Assembly: GCF_033958435.1 (NCBI RefSeq)
Contig: NC_134161.1
Span: 9,610,001 to 9,674,000, forward strand
Reading direction: 5' to 3'
Length of the DNA stretch: 64,000 nucleotides
From: Carettochelys insculpta
Lineage: Eukaryota; Chordata; Testudines; Carettochelyidae
Part shown: positions 45,136 through 57,345 of the stretch, one piece after another
Numbering within the stretch: the stretch's first letter is position 1
How the letters are laid out: every line of letters begins with the position of its first letter
Program-made: the position numbers and the translations under genes
Notes under the pieces: generated by a model
What the model was told of the DNA's origin: nothing
Database searches by the model: none
Seen by the model: the letters and a program-made list of their open reading frames with translations, nothing else

Positions 45136-46767
45136 GAGACACACAGATATTTTGCATATACACAGCACAACCCAAATGCATCCCAGGGAGCCAGGCCTTT
45201 TAGCTGAGCAGGTGACGCTGGAGTTGGTGACCCGTCCAGCAATATGAAATTGAGCAAAGGAAACTTTGTGCCACATTTTAGGAATAATTTTCTGTCAGGC
45301 GGTGTGGGCTGTTCCGCCAAGGGAGCCCCCCAGCTGCCTGACTCATTTAAAACTAAAACACCGTATCGAGAACAGCCCTGCTCTGGTGCTCGAAGGAGAG
45401 AGGATTGTGTGTGACCTAATAAGTGTTTTCATCTTTGGCTGATTTTTATGCCTCTGTACTGTAGGCTTCTGACAGTGGGCAGCCTTTAAATCAATCTCAC
45501 TTGTTTTTAACCTTTAGATTCAGAGTGTTGCTGTGCCGGGGGCAGGGGGAGAAAGAGACAGTGTTGTGGCGGGAGGGGTGTGGAGTCTGGAATATTGATA
45601 TTTCCAGGACAGTAAACTGGAGCCACATCAGGTGACCAGCAGAGGAAATCGATTTGATCCCATTAACCAGCTCCGAAGATCACAACGTCTTCCATTAGCC
45701 CATGAAAGACGATCTATATGAGCAGCAGGTACTGAGTGGGAGGGAGGCTGTCAGGCTCTTGCTTCATCTTCCTGTCCTGGGAAAGACAATCTCCCTCTCC
45801 ACCCCCGCCTTGTCCTTAGCACTATGTGACACGAGGCATTCATGTATCTGTTACCATCTCCCCCTGCCAGAAGAATCAAACTGTTACTACTGAGAGGTGT
45901 GCAAATTAATCCCCTTCCAAAGTATTGCATTATTGCTTAGCATTGAATTGGATTTTTGTGGCAGCTCTTCCACAAACATACCCATGACTTTTGCTACAGA
46001 GACAGTATGACACGTCCTAGACATCGAAAAATCGGGTCAGGTTCCTGCTTCCCCCCGCCATGACATTAAAAATAAATGTTGTGTTTCTTTGTGTTTGCCT
46101 TTTCCTTGTAGAATCTTCAGGGTGCCTTCTGGTTGCATTTTGAAAATTTTCTCCACAACCAGGAGAGCCTGAAATATTTTTTTTTTCTTTTGAATGAAAA
46201 CTGCAATTCTTCTGCAAACCCAGAACCTGGAGTCCTGTGGCTTTCAGAAAAGCACCAAATATCCTGAGGCTGAGGACAAAACCACCAGAAGATGTAGTGG
46301 AGACGCAGGGAGCACAATTTCACTCCAAATTACTCTCCCAGTTAGTTTGACTTCATCCTTCCAAGTTATAGACCTTGAGTTCAGTGTCACTGGCTGCGTC
46401 GGACTTTTCTGCAAAGTTCTTAGAAACTAATACCCTGTCTGCTGCAGATAGATGCTACATGTTTCTCTGAAGGAGTTTGTCCCTCAGACAAATTTACTTT
46501 CACTGTTTATGCATCATGTTGTGTGCTGGTGGGTGGTTTGCCTCACTCCACCAGAGATATGGCTGTGTTTCAGTAGTAAGGATGTCATTTTCAGAAAATA
46601 ATGTGTGACATGCTCCTCTGGAGCGAACAGAGCTTGTTACAAATACGGTTTTTGTGTTACCATATTGTTGATAATATCATTAGTAGCTATTGGGAGTACG
46701 AGTCACCCTCCTATCAGACTGTTTGCTATCAGACTGTTCGCTTGTGCTTTGAAAACATCTCCTAGAT
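45136..46767. other. Intron sequence downstream of CpG island 2, no recognised repeat
   Basis: Unusually free of recognisable repeats for this intron. No exon that fits exon 2 in phase was found. Regulatory sequence is possible but not shown. Confidence 0.35.
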
Positions 46768-47057
46768 CAAGGGTGAGAAACCTTTTTACATTGGGCCCCA
46801 CTTTTCATCCCTGCAATTAACAGCCCCATCCCCCCACCCACAAACTAATCGAATGTTCGTATGAAAAGACAACTTAGGCACGTGTAAGAAAATAAGGATG
46901 TCGAATGTAAAACTTTATTTATCAGCATGGAAATGTGAATACATAGACATAAAAAGAGTAAAAGATTTCAACATTTTTAATGAGATTGTGCTGTGACTCC
47001 TCTTATGAAATTTCATGCCCCGCGAGGGGACCTTCCCCCTAACTTTGCACACTCCTG
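46768..47057 (+). mobile_element. Non-autonomous hAT element, 290 bp
   Basis: Left end CAAGGGTGAGAAACC then TTTTTACATTGGGCCCC; reverse complement of right end CAGGAGTGTGCAAAG. The flanks TCCTAGAT (46760-46767) and TCCGAGAT (47058-47065) agree at 7 of 8. Same family as 9555-9890. Confidence 0.82.
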
Positions 47058-50000
47058 TCCGAGATGTTCACTGCAATGTCCAGAAGCATTGCTTGGGGCT
47101 GTGCGCTGGGAAGGGAGCAGGTAGTGTTTGGTTTCAGACATAATAAGATGGGGAATTTCCTGGAGAAATCACACTCTTTATCCACAATGTTTGTTGCTTT
47201 GCCTCTCAAAGGGAAAAATATCAGAGGAGTCACAGAAAAGCGATGACATTGTGATGGATGCATTTGACCAATTGTGCAGTGCTGGTGTGTGGGTGGAGGG
47301 CAAATTCCTTCTTGATACCTGCATCGGACACTGAAGAATGAAGATTTAATTCATCCTGTCTCCTACCTATGTAAATATGTTGCAGAAATTTCATCAAGAA
47401 TGAAAACCTTTCCAATGGAAGTGTAAACCGACCTCTAGAATTCTATAGTCAGTAAATAATTCTCTGTTTAGCTCTATAAGGTTCTCATAGAATCATTTGT
47501 AATTTCTTTTCAACCTTATTGGTTTCACCCTGTTAAATTTACCAGATTTCTCCCAATGAGTAGTCTGTACAACACCGATACATTGTTATTAGACAGACGA
47601 CTTGGAAGCTGAGAGCCTAGGTAGCGGGTATATAGAGAGATTTTTCATGTAGGTTGCTATTTTTAAGCCAGTCCAGATTGAGCATGACCAAAAGTTGTTA
47701 CCATCTCTCTGATGGCTGCTTAGTAGCCTCTATGATATGAGTTCGTGAATCTCAGTGTCGTTTCCAGTGGACACGAGTCCATATCATAGCAGAACCGCCT
47801 TCAGAGTTGGCACTGTTATCTACCTTGTTGACAGCTTTTGCCTAAAGCTGCAGAGAATAACTCCAATCTTACCATGGGAGATGGTACCTTCAAATCAGGC
47901 TTAAGGCACATTGGTGATGGAGTAGTTTATTACTCTCTCTGCTTTGCATGTAGATAGATAACTTCAGTCTTGAGGGGTGGCTGTTACCTTTCAGCTGCAT
48001 TGAAATGCATTGCCTGTGTACATAAAAACATCGCTCCTTGCCCCTTTTAAGTTTTAGAGACAAGCCCAGGACCAGGGATGTGTAAGTTAGTTATATATAC
48101 TTTTATGTACAAATCCCAAAGCCCTTTCCAAAGGTGTTTGGGTATTCTCCATTCTATAGAGAGAGATACTGAGGCACAGAGATGAGACCCAAGCGTGAGG
48201 ACCAGAATCAATGGCCAGGTTTTGTGATTCCCCATGCAGGGACCTTCATATTTATATTATGTGGATTCCTTGAAGCTTTTTCACTGAGTCTTCTTCATTA
48301 ACCTCTAATCTCTGAGTAACAGCCTCAATTTCAGTTCTGCCAGGTGGGTTCATCTGGAAATTGGGGTCAGAGAATCCTCTGCCTAAACAGTGATTAGCAA
48401 AAAAGAGTGATTGAACTTCAAGAAGTTGAAGTTCAATGGATTGGCGAATACACAGAAGTTTGGTTTCATATCTGATTTATCCCAAAAATAGTTGGTATGC
48501 AAACCTAAGCAGGACATCTTATGAGAAGAGAATGTCTCAAGGGGCCTCTGCTCCCTGCTGGGTCAGAAACCCTGAGAGTAGCCTCACTCAGAAGAGACCC
48601 TGAAGGGTATGGCTTGAAGGGATCTTGAGTTCCTCTCATCCATCTCCTTGAATTAAGCCAGAGGTAAATATACCTGACATATGTTTGTGTAACACCTCTC
48701 AACTGGGGAGAATCCAGAAGGGCAGAGATTGGAATTTAAAAAAAAAAAAAAAGGCCGGAGAATACAGGATGGAGGAAGAAAGAAGGACATATTTTGGAGT
48801 CTCTCACAAGTTGCAGTTTGAATTTGAGCGGTGCCTTTCATTGCTCCTTATTTTATTTCAGTTGGCTCACTTACCTACGAGTAGATGACAGAAATCTAGA
48901 TAGATGTCATCTTCTACCTGTATCAGCACAGAAAGTGGAGGATGCAATGTATGACAAAGGACCACATCTAACTTTTGAACTTGGAAGTAATTTTTTTATT
49001 TTTTTCATGCACCAGATGATTCTGTCTATACAGGCCTCATCATAAAGAGGTATTGCTCTGCCATTAGCCTCTCTGAATGGTCTTACAGTACAATTATTTC
49101 ATGTATTCCTAACTAATTGTATTTTTATTTTTTGTAGAACCAGCTGTAGGCTTGATCTAATACATGATTTCAGGTGTGTCAATGAGACTATGCAAGCACT
49201 TGAAGTTAAGCAAATGTTTAAGCGCTTCACTGGACTGGGGTCATAGAGCTCAGTACCTTGCAGGATCATGCTAGATTTGCTCAGCATTGTACCAGACTAC
49301 TGCTCCTTCCCTGAAGAGCTTAAAGTCCAGCAAACTGGAGGAGCCAGAATTTGGGATAGCTGACATTCATTTTTTCTTAAAAACTTAAACAGTTTTGTAA
49401 TTCCTTGTGGGATAAGCAGGTGAAGTAGATAGTAAAATATTTATTCTCTTATGTGTGAGGATAGGATATCGTTAGTGCTCCAAAGCTGAGCAGGTTAGGT
49501 TGTGTTGGGAGTGTGCTTGGAAACGTCTTCCCTTTCATTGATGATGAGAGGCTCCAGTGTTGTTTGGGAATGTTGTGTGGCTGAAGTTGCTGTTTTTTCT
49601 AAACAGACACCCTGGACATTAAAAATGGCTTGGTATGATTTGCAGTGTAACAATCCCCAGCCTGCATGCTGGTTAAATGCTAGTTCACACTCTACATCAG
49701 ATAGGTTCAAATATTTGTCACTTCTTCTCTCCAACTATTGGGTATTATTACTTAAAAAATACTATCGGATTTCATAGTAATGCTGCAATATCACAATTTT
49801 AAGCTGTTGTATTTTGGGCCAGTGCTGCAGAATACTGTTTTAAGGGTAATTAATATTGGCACTGGCTTTTAAACAGCTGTTTCTTTTTAACCCAGAGGTG
49901 ACTGTGTTTTAGTGGCATGTGGTGTGATCTCAGTATTTATTAGGAGAGCCAAACTCACTTTGCTCTTTTCCAAGACCACATGGACATCCTGCAAATACAG

Positions 50001-51489
50001 TCAAGATCCATGGCTGGGCTTGAGCTCTTGGAACACTTGGAGGAGAAGAGGGTGATAGGGAGGGTCTGTCTGCTTCTCAAAGTGAGACGAGCATAGCTCC
50101 TGAAACATGGATGTCACTTGTAAACAGTCGCAAACTATGCTGTTCACTGTGTTCCCCACATTCATGGGTACAAACCTCTCCAGACAATCTTATCAGTCGA
50201 AGATGGTTTCTTGTCTTGCCTCCGTATACAGTATCTGTGAGATCCAATTCTTTCTTAGTTTTGTTTTCTTGAAATGGCTTCAGTGGAGTTAGACAAGGGT
50301 TAAATGTGACTAGCTAATGTCTATGTAATGAGGATAGACTGTTACCTTGTCCCATTGTTTAGATGCAGGACAGCAGTGGGCAACCTGTGGCGGGTGGATC
50401 GCATCCAGCCCCTTGGGGTTGTTTGTGGTCCACATGACATTTAATTTACTGTTGCCTAGGTTAGGGTTGCCAGATTCCACTGGTTTCCAGCCTCATTGTT
50501 TTTCCAATCAGTATTACCAAAGTGACGTGAATGTAAAGCAATGGCACATGAAGGAAGGAGCACACAACATTGACTGTGAGAGCTATGCAATCGCAATGCA
50601 TCCAGTCACCGCGTTGCTAGGGTTCAGTCAAGACACCTTGCAAATGCTAAGCACACAAGTGCACTTAGGAAAACTACCCTGTCCTGGGAGACTGTCTTAG
50701 TTATGACAGTCTTGCAGCCCACTGAGGTAAAGGAAGGCCACGAGCTGCTTATCAGACCTCAGTTCTGCAATGTGTTAAACCAATAAATGTGCATTCACTC
50801 CATTGACTTCAGTGCAGGTGGGAGCAGAAATTCTCCATCTCTTCAGTCACCCCTTTTTTATTGTTGTTATTATTATTATTCAGTTTTGCAGTAGTGCCAT
50901 GAAGTTCCAGAGATGGATCAGGGCCCCTTTGTTTTGTTTTGTGTCTGTACAGTGTCTCGCACAGTGTTCCCTGACCCATGTACCCCAAAAAGAGACTTCA
51001 CCTTTTCTCTGTCTGGACCTCCTTTTCTCCCCGCCCCCATCCCTGGCACCTCCTGTGATCTTCAGCAGCTTCTCAAAGACTAACTTGTAGAGGTATCGGA
51101 GGGTCTGAGCTGCCTCCAGTCAGCTAGGCCTGCAGACCATTATTTATTATTATATTTCTTCAAAGTGGGTCATCAAGCCTTTTTGGCATTTTGAGCATGG
51201 ATTCCCAGTTCTGTTGCAGGCCTTGGTCGCTATGGAAACAACAAAAAGAGTTAGTCATGGCTGTTCCTTGGGTCAGATTCAAAACTCTGGGAGTGAACAG
51301 GAGCAGTGCAGAGTTTTTTAGGGACTGGGGCGAGGGGGGAGAGCTGAGTGAGGACAGGGCTTCACACTTGTGTGTTGTTCTTGTCCTCTCTGTGCTGGAG
51401 TAGAAAGACTGAGTAAATAACCTCTTCGCCCACATTATGTGTACTCCAGTGGAGCGCACCATGTGAGGATACTCAGTCTTGCTCAGTGG
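47058..51489. other. Intron sequence with few recognisable repeats
   Basis: At 48150-48230 a decayed minus-strand MIR piece may be present (GATACTGAGGCACAGAGATG). At 50373 CAGTGGGCAACCTGTGGCGG resembles an hAT left end with no partner found. An A-run is at 48738-48752. No exon can be supported. Confidence 0.35.
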
Positions 51490-53235
51490 CCAGGTGAAGA
51501 GGACAGGAGCCAGGCTTTCCTGCTGAGGGAGGTAACCTGGTGACAGGTGATGTGGGAAAGGCGAATGTACATGATACTTTTTTTTTGCCTTAGTCTTCAC
51601 GGACAACGTCAGTTCCTAGACTACAGCATTAAGCAACGCAGTATGGGAAGGACGTGTGCAGCCTTAGGTGGGGAAAGAACAGTTTAAGAGCTATTTAGAA
51701 AAGCTAGATGTATACAAATCCATGGGTCCGGATTAAATGCATCCAAGGGTGCTGAGGGAATTGGCAGATGTCATTGCAGAGCTTTTGGTTATCATCTTTG
51801 AAAACTCATGGAGATCAAGAGGTCCTGGATGACTGGAAAAAGGCAAATGTGGTGCCCATCTTTAAAAAAGGAAAAGTTCAATCCAGGGAACTATAGACCA
51901 GTCAGCCTTGCCTCAGTCCCTGGAAAAATCATAAATCCTCGAGGAATCTATTTTGAAGCACTTGGAAGAGGGGAAAGTGATCAAAAGTAGTCAACATTGA
52001 TTCACCAAGGGCAAGTCATGCCTGATCAATATTTTTAGCTTCTGTGATGAGGTAACTGGCTCTGTGGACATGGAGGAGTCAATAGATGTGATATACCTTG
52101 ACTTTAGCAAAGCTTTTGATACAGTCTCCTACAACATTATTTCCCATAAGTTGAGGATATATGAATTGGATAGATGGCTAGATGGTCAGGCCCAATGGGT
52201 AGTGATCAATGGTTCAATGACTGTTTGCTGGTCGGTTTCAAGTGGAGTGCCCCAAGGATCAGTTCTAGGGCCAGTATTGTTTAACATCTTTATTAATGAC
52301 CTGGATGAGGGGATGGATTATACCCTCAGCAAATTTGCAGATGACACGAAGCTAGCAAGAAAGGTAGATATAGGAGGGAAAGGAAAGGGTCTAGAGTGAC
52401 CTAGATAAATTGGAGGATTGGGCAAAAAGAAATCTGATGAGGTTCAACAAGGACAAACGCAGAATCCTGCACTTGGGATAAAAGAATCCCAAACATTGTT
52501 GCAGGCTGGGGACTGACCGGTTAAGTAGCAGTGCAGCAGAAAAGGACCTGGGGGTTGTGGTGGATGAAAGATTGGAAGTGAGTCAACAGTGTGCCCTTGT
52601 AGCCAAGAAGGCTAGCGGCATAATGGAGTGCATTAGGAGAAGCATTTCCAAAAGATCTAGAGAAGTTATCATTCCCCTCTATTCGGCACTGGTGAGGCCA
52701 CATTTGGAGTACTGCCTCCAATTCTGGGCCTTCCAGTATAGAAAGGATGTGGATGTGTTGGAGCAGGTTCAGTGGAAGGCAACGAAAATGATTAGGGGGC
52801 TGAAGCATATGACCTGTGAGGAGAGGCTGAGGGATTTCGGCTTTTTTAGTTTGCAGAAGAGAGCAGTGAGGGGCGATTTGATGACTGCCTTCCAGCTTCC
52901 TGAAGGTGGGCTTTAAAGGGTTTCTAAACAGCCTAGAGAGAGATTGTTCTCAGTAGAGATGGATGGCGCAACAAGGAGCGATGCTCTGAAGTTACAGAGG
53001 GAAAGATGTAGGTTGGATGTTAGGAAAAACTATTTCACCAGGAGAATGGTGAAGCACTGAAATGCTTTACCTAGAGAGATGATGGGATCTCCATCCCTAG
53101 AGGTTTTTAAGCTCAGCTTCACAAAGTCCTGACTGGGACAGTTTGGTTCGGGTTGATCCTGCTTCAGGCAAGGGGCTGGATTCGATGACCTCCTTAGATC
53201 TCTTACAGCCTTAGGAGTATATGATTCAGTCTCCA
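51490..53235 (+). mobile_element. CR1 LINE, 5'-truncated, with broken reverse transcriptase
   Basis: It starts near GCCAGGCTTTCCTGCTGAGG and ends with the CR1 tail GATGACCTCCTTAGATCTC. Coding text in three different frames shows the reverse-transcriptase blocks in order: NYRPVSLASVPGKI (about 51890), [18 protein letters not shown] (about 52085), [20 protein letters not shown] (about 52240), the catalytic-type FADD in [13 protein letters not shown] (about 52330), then ALVRPHLEYCLQFWAF (about 52690). Frameshifts separate the pieces, so it cannot make a functional enzyme. About 1.75 kb of a longer element is present; the ORF1/endonuclease part is absent. Its + orientation is the same as GRAMD1B. 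Confidence 0.93.
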
Positions 53236-53444
53236 ATCTGCTACTGACTAAGCCTTGGAGAAGTCCACCTGTCTCATGTTCCCTGTCTGTACGGTGGCAA
53301 TGCTGTACAAACTGTTTGGATATATGTTCTGTCAAGTGCTTGGAAAATGGTAAATGTTTTGGACTAGTTTCTGCTCTGAGAAGCATCACAGGAAAATGAG
53401 GCAGCACTGTGTGTGTGAATGTAAATTGTGTGCAGATGTGCATA
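53236..53444. other. Short intron stretch between CR1 and Tigger-like element
   Basis: TG-rich near 53408-53440; nothing else recognised. Confidence 0.4.
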
Positions 53445-53774
53445 CAGTAAATTCTTTCATATCTGGCACCCCTGCAACAGGGAGGTTGCTGGATATTCAA
53501 ATATTCTGGGTAATAGAGAAGAATACTTAGCAGTGCACAACACTCAAGAAAAACAAGATTAGATATTAAGAAACAAACAAATGTATGTTGAGTACTTTAT
53601 TTACCAACAGTTGTATTGTACACTGTAAACTTATACTGAATTTGTTTTATTTATTTGCATTTACATTCACTATACTGTACTTATGGAAAATGTAACTAAA
53701 ATGTACTTAAGGTTAAAATGCAGGTTATTTGAGAGTTCCGGATGATAGAGTGCTGGATATGAAAGTGCTCACTG
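53445..53774 (+). mobile_element. pogo/Tigger-like MITE with TA duplication, 330 bp
   Basis: Left end CAGTAAATTCTTTCATATC then TGGCACCCCTGCAACAGGG; reverse complement of right end CAGTGAGCACTTTCATATCC. TA flanks both ends (53443-53444 and 53775-53776). Confidence 0.85.
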
Positions 53775-54048
53775 TATGTAAATTGGAGTATGTGCAAAAC
53801 ATTCCTCACAGCCCTTCAAAAAGGCTGCCTCGTTCCAGATTTTATTACAAATCCGAAACTCTGGATGGTTTGACTAAAGGTTCCCCAACTTTGTGGCAAA
53901 CCTAAGCTGAATTTCACATGTGCGTGGAGGTCTTTTGAGTTAATCAGAGCTGTTCCATGCTTTCTAGTGGATACCAGGTAAGGTTCAATGTTCTTTCATA
54001 GTTTTAAATGAATACCAAACAAAATTTGGATTGGATTTCTCTCTCTAT

Positions 54049-54490
54049 GGCTGGGTCTACACGTGCCCCTTACGTTCGAAAGGGGCATGTTAATGAGCAG
54101 GTTCAAAATATGCTAATGAGGTGCTGCAATGAATATGCAACACCTCATTAGCATAAATAGCGGCTGCAGCGATTTGAAAGTGCGGCTTTTCGAATCTCAT
54201 GCTGCCCATGGAGACGGGACCTTCCGAAAGGACCCCCCGCAGTTTTTGAAAGCCCTTCTTCCAATCACAGATAGGAAGAAGGGCTTTTGAAAACTGCGGG
54301 GGGGGTGTCCTTTCGGAAGGTCCCATCTCCATGGGCAGCGCGTGATTCAAAAAGCCACACTTTTGAATCGCTGCGTCTGCCATTATGCTAATGAGGCACT
54401 GCATATTCATTGCAGCACCTCATTAGCATCTTTCAAACCAGCTCATTAACATGACCCTTTTGAAAGGAAGGGCCGCATGTAGACCCAGCC
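54049..54490. mobile_element. Long palindromic (fold-back) MITE, 442 bp
   Basis: Left end GGCTGGGTCTACACGTGCCC; reverse complement of right end GGCTGGGTCTACATGCGGCC. The two arms match for nearly their full length (TTAATGAGC, GCTAATGAGGTGCTGCAATG, CCATGGAGACGGGACCTTCC, and AAGCCCTTCTTCC as inverted pairs) around a short centre at about 54265-54280. The end text recalls the Harbinger-like copies here, but I see no clean target duplication, so the superfamily is open. Confidence 0.85.
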
Positions 54491-55437
54491 AAATGTTGTG
54501 GGGGTTTGTTTTATGCTGGAATTCAAGGAGAAACCTGTGCCTGGGTAAATGGATGAGACAGGATAGCACAAACCTTTCAAAGAAAGTCAAGGAGATTCAT
54601 GCAAGTGTGCTAATGAGTGAACTACTTTGGTCAAATTTAGTGTCATGTCTTGCCTATTTCAAGTGCCTGAGCTGAGTTCTGGAGCAAACTAAACAAGAGA
54701 CTTCCCTCAGAGAATCCATGCCAAATTTTATCTTAAGATGTTTAGAAACAGGGACTGGGAAGTTGAAGAAGTGTCACAGAACACCTGTTCAGTGCAGATG
54801 CTATCTACATTTGAGATACTTCTTTATCAAGTCTCAGTTTCTTGATATAAGGTGTTCCTATTAACACCAAGACATGTTTAGAACCATCCTGAACTTTCAT
54901 CCAAACTTCAAGTAGACAAACACTTCTGTTACACCACTGCATGTTTGTGCAGTGTCTAGCCTGGTGAGGTGGCCTGGGGCCGTAAGCACTCTGTAGTGCT
55001 ACTACTAATATAAACAATGCACCCTGGCACATCCTTCATTCAGCCTGGAAAAGGAAGCATTGCCAAAAATGCAAGGAAACAGTCCATTCTAACTGAACCA
55101 ACTGGGATCTTGCAAAAGAGACGCTGCTTTCATGGATTTTCTAGATTAAAGAGGTCTGGACAGTGTCTCATAAACCAGATTAATAATAGAGCTTTTGAAA
55201 GTGAACATGGAGTAGGTGTTGCACAGGTCTCCTGATGGATTATGCTTTTGGTAGTTTCTCTGACGGCATTGTAAGCATTCTGAATTCTGGAGCAGAAGCC
55301 AGATAGAAGAGGATGCCGTCGATAATAGAGCATTCAGAACCACGTGGCAACCCTGCACTGTAGTCATGTGCCAGAGAAGTTTCCTGAACATTCTCAATTG
55401 TTAGCTGTGTAGCACATTACAGCAATATACATGTGCT
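54491..55437. other. Intron sequence, no recognised exon
   Basis: At 54950-55015 a decayed L2/MIR-type tail may be present. Otherwise nothing can be named. Confidence 0.35.
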
Positions 55438-56735
55438 TTTTTTTTTTTTTTTTTTTTGTATGGTGTAGCCGGTTCAGGTTCCCGGAAGGGCTCCTTCCCT
55501 TCCAGGTCAGTGGGTGGCCATCCTGCCCCTCTGCCGCGAGTCCACCAACCCCCAGGTCACTTGTTCGGGGGAGTTCCCACCTTGCCTCAGGTGGAGGAGA
55601 GGAAACCATTCAAAGCCCCCTGCCTTACCTCAAGCAGGTGCTGTGGGAAAATTAGCTTCAGTCCAGGCCTAGCCCTAGGTCTGGGCAACAGCAAGCCCAC
55701 AGTCTTTGGCAGCCCCCAGCCCTAGCTAAGGGCAGGGCAGCAAGCCCAAGAAAGCCCAAGTCCCGTAGTAAGGTCAGGCTGACCCAGGCTCTAATGCTGG
55801 GTGGGGCAAGAAACCAAACAAATACAATCTTTAAATGGGCCCCTGCCCGAGCACAGGGTGGGGCGGCCACATCTGACAGAGCCCAGGCCCTGGTGCAGGG
55901 CAGGGCAACCCACAGTCTCACAGCGGCCCAGGCCCTAGCTTGTGGGGGGCAGCACACAATGCAATGCACTGCCTGTGCCGACAGAGGGGGGAGACTGCCA
56001 CCCGGCAAGTGGGTGCCGGGCAGGGACGGAGGCCCACCTGCTTCACCATGTCCCAGCCCAGGGGCCCTCGTCACAGCAGCACAGTCTGCTGCTCGGGTCA
56101 GAGGGGAAATGCAGACTGCAACACGCTGCCCAAGGACCTGTCATGGTCCACTGTATGCTCGGGCCACTCCCAGTCTCCCTCCCAGCCAGCACATACCCGA
56201 AGTCTACCTGACATCTCAGGGCTTGTGAGGTATCAGGTCCGGCTGGGGACCGGGTGGCCCAATCCAGGCCTTCACGGCCTCTCAGTTCGGCGTCCTCAGG
56301 CTGAGGCCGGTTGTCCCGCTGCCTCAGGCTGCGACGGATACGCCAGTTGGTTCTCGGGGCTCAGCTGGTCTTGTCCAGGACGGTTCTGCAGGTCCTGCTG
56401 GGTGTCAGGACCAGCAGGGACCCAGGCAGCCCAATCCAGGCCTTGGCCTCCCTCAGCCAGTTCCTCCACCTCCCAAGTGGGGAGCCCAGAGCCGTCCTCT
56501 AGCTTCCCTGGAGGCTGCCCCTAGCAGAGTCCTCAGGCTGCCAGACCAGGAGCACAGAGCCATCCTCTGGCTTCTCTGAAGGCTCAGCTGTATCTGAGTC
56601 CTCAGCCTAGGCTTTCAGAGGCCTGGCCCCACTTCCTGACTTCCAGTTAGGTGACTGGGAGGGGCCAGGCTCTACACAAAATGGCTGACCCCTTCTAGGT
56701 AGTGGGGTGGTTGTCCCACCCCACTGCAATGGAGA
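55438..56735 (-). repeat. GC-rich retroposon-like block headed by a T-run
   Basis: A run of about 20 T at 55438-55457 would be the poly(A) end of a minus-strand insert. The body is GC-rich, unlike its AT-leaning flanks. From 55674 to 55950 the motif CCCTRGTGCAGGGCAGGGCA recurs about six times at irregular 43-68 bp spacing. Farther on, GGCCCAATCCAGGCCTT-type and GAGCCRTCCTCTRGCTTC-type phrases each occur twice. No known protein is encoded. No target duplication was found, so the right boundary is approximate. Confidence 0.5.
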
Positions 56736-57029
56736 TTAGAGTTGGAAACTTAGGTGTTGGGTTGTCCATGTTCTCTTTCCATCTGTCCCATTAGCTTGTG
56801 TGATGTTGGGCTTGTTAATCTCGCTTCTCCTCAATTTTTCTTTCTGTAAAATAAGATGCTCCAAAAAAGCATTTTGAGATTTCACAAGTTGAGTGAATAA
56901 TTCGCATTGAATTATGTACTTAACTTCAATTTGTGGTCTCAGACTATCTGCGAGTACATCTCAGTTTCCTCCAACTTATTTGTGATTTGTATGGATTTTT
57001 CACACTTCATACTCTCTGAACTGACTCAG
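56736..57029. other. Intron sequence, no recognised content
   Basis: The phrase TTGTTAATCTCGCTTCTCCTC with ATTTTTCTTTCTGTAAAATAAGATG may be a decayed MIR tail; nothing firmer. Confidence 0.35.
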
Positions 57030-57345
57030 AGACTTGAAAGTCAGAAAGGGCCTTTTTGATCTTCTAATTTGATCTCCTGCATGTTGCTGGCCACAAAACC
57101 TTGCTTGGCCACTTATGTATAGAGAGCTTCAACCTCTGGCTGAGTTAGTAAAGTCCTCAAATCATGGTGTAAAGACTTCAAGTTACAGAATAATCACCAT
57201 TTATGCTCGTTAAAACCTGCAAGTGTCCTGTGCTTCACAGAAAGGTGGAAACCCCCAAGGTCTGTGCCACAGACTTGGGGGAAAATTCCTTCCTGGCCTC
57301 AAATATAGACCCTGAGCCTATAGGCAAAAACCAACAGGGTAAAAT
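57030..57345 (-). mobile_element. CR1/L3-type LINE 3' fragment, minus strand
   Basis: On the + strand GTAAAGACTTCAAGTTACAG, TTAAAACCTGCAAGTG, GTGGAAACCCCCAAGGTCTG and GGGGGAAAATTCCTTCCTGG occur in the order known from antisense copies of a turtle L3-like LINE. Confidence 0.72.

Noticed and set aside
45702..45728. ATG AAA GAC GAT CTA TAT GAG CAG CAG followed by GTACTG, as another alternative first exon
   Set aside because: It ends in phase 0, out of step with exon 2, the donor is poor, and it lies beyond the CpG island with no other support.
50373..50450. Complete hAT element starting CAGTGGGCAACCTG
   Set aside because: No matching right end or 8-bp duplication was found downstream.
51808..52916. 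Functional reverse-transcriptase gene
   Set aside because: The reverse-transcriptase blocks are real but sit in three reading frames with frameshifts between them; this is a dead CR1 copy.
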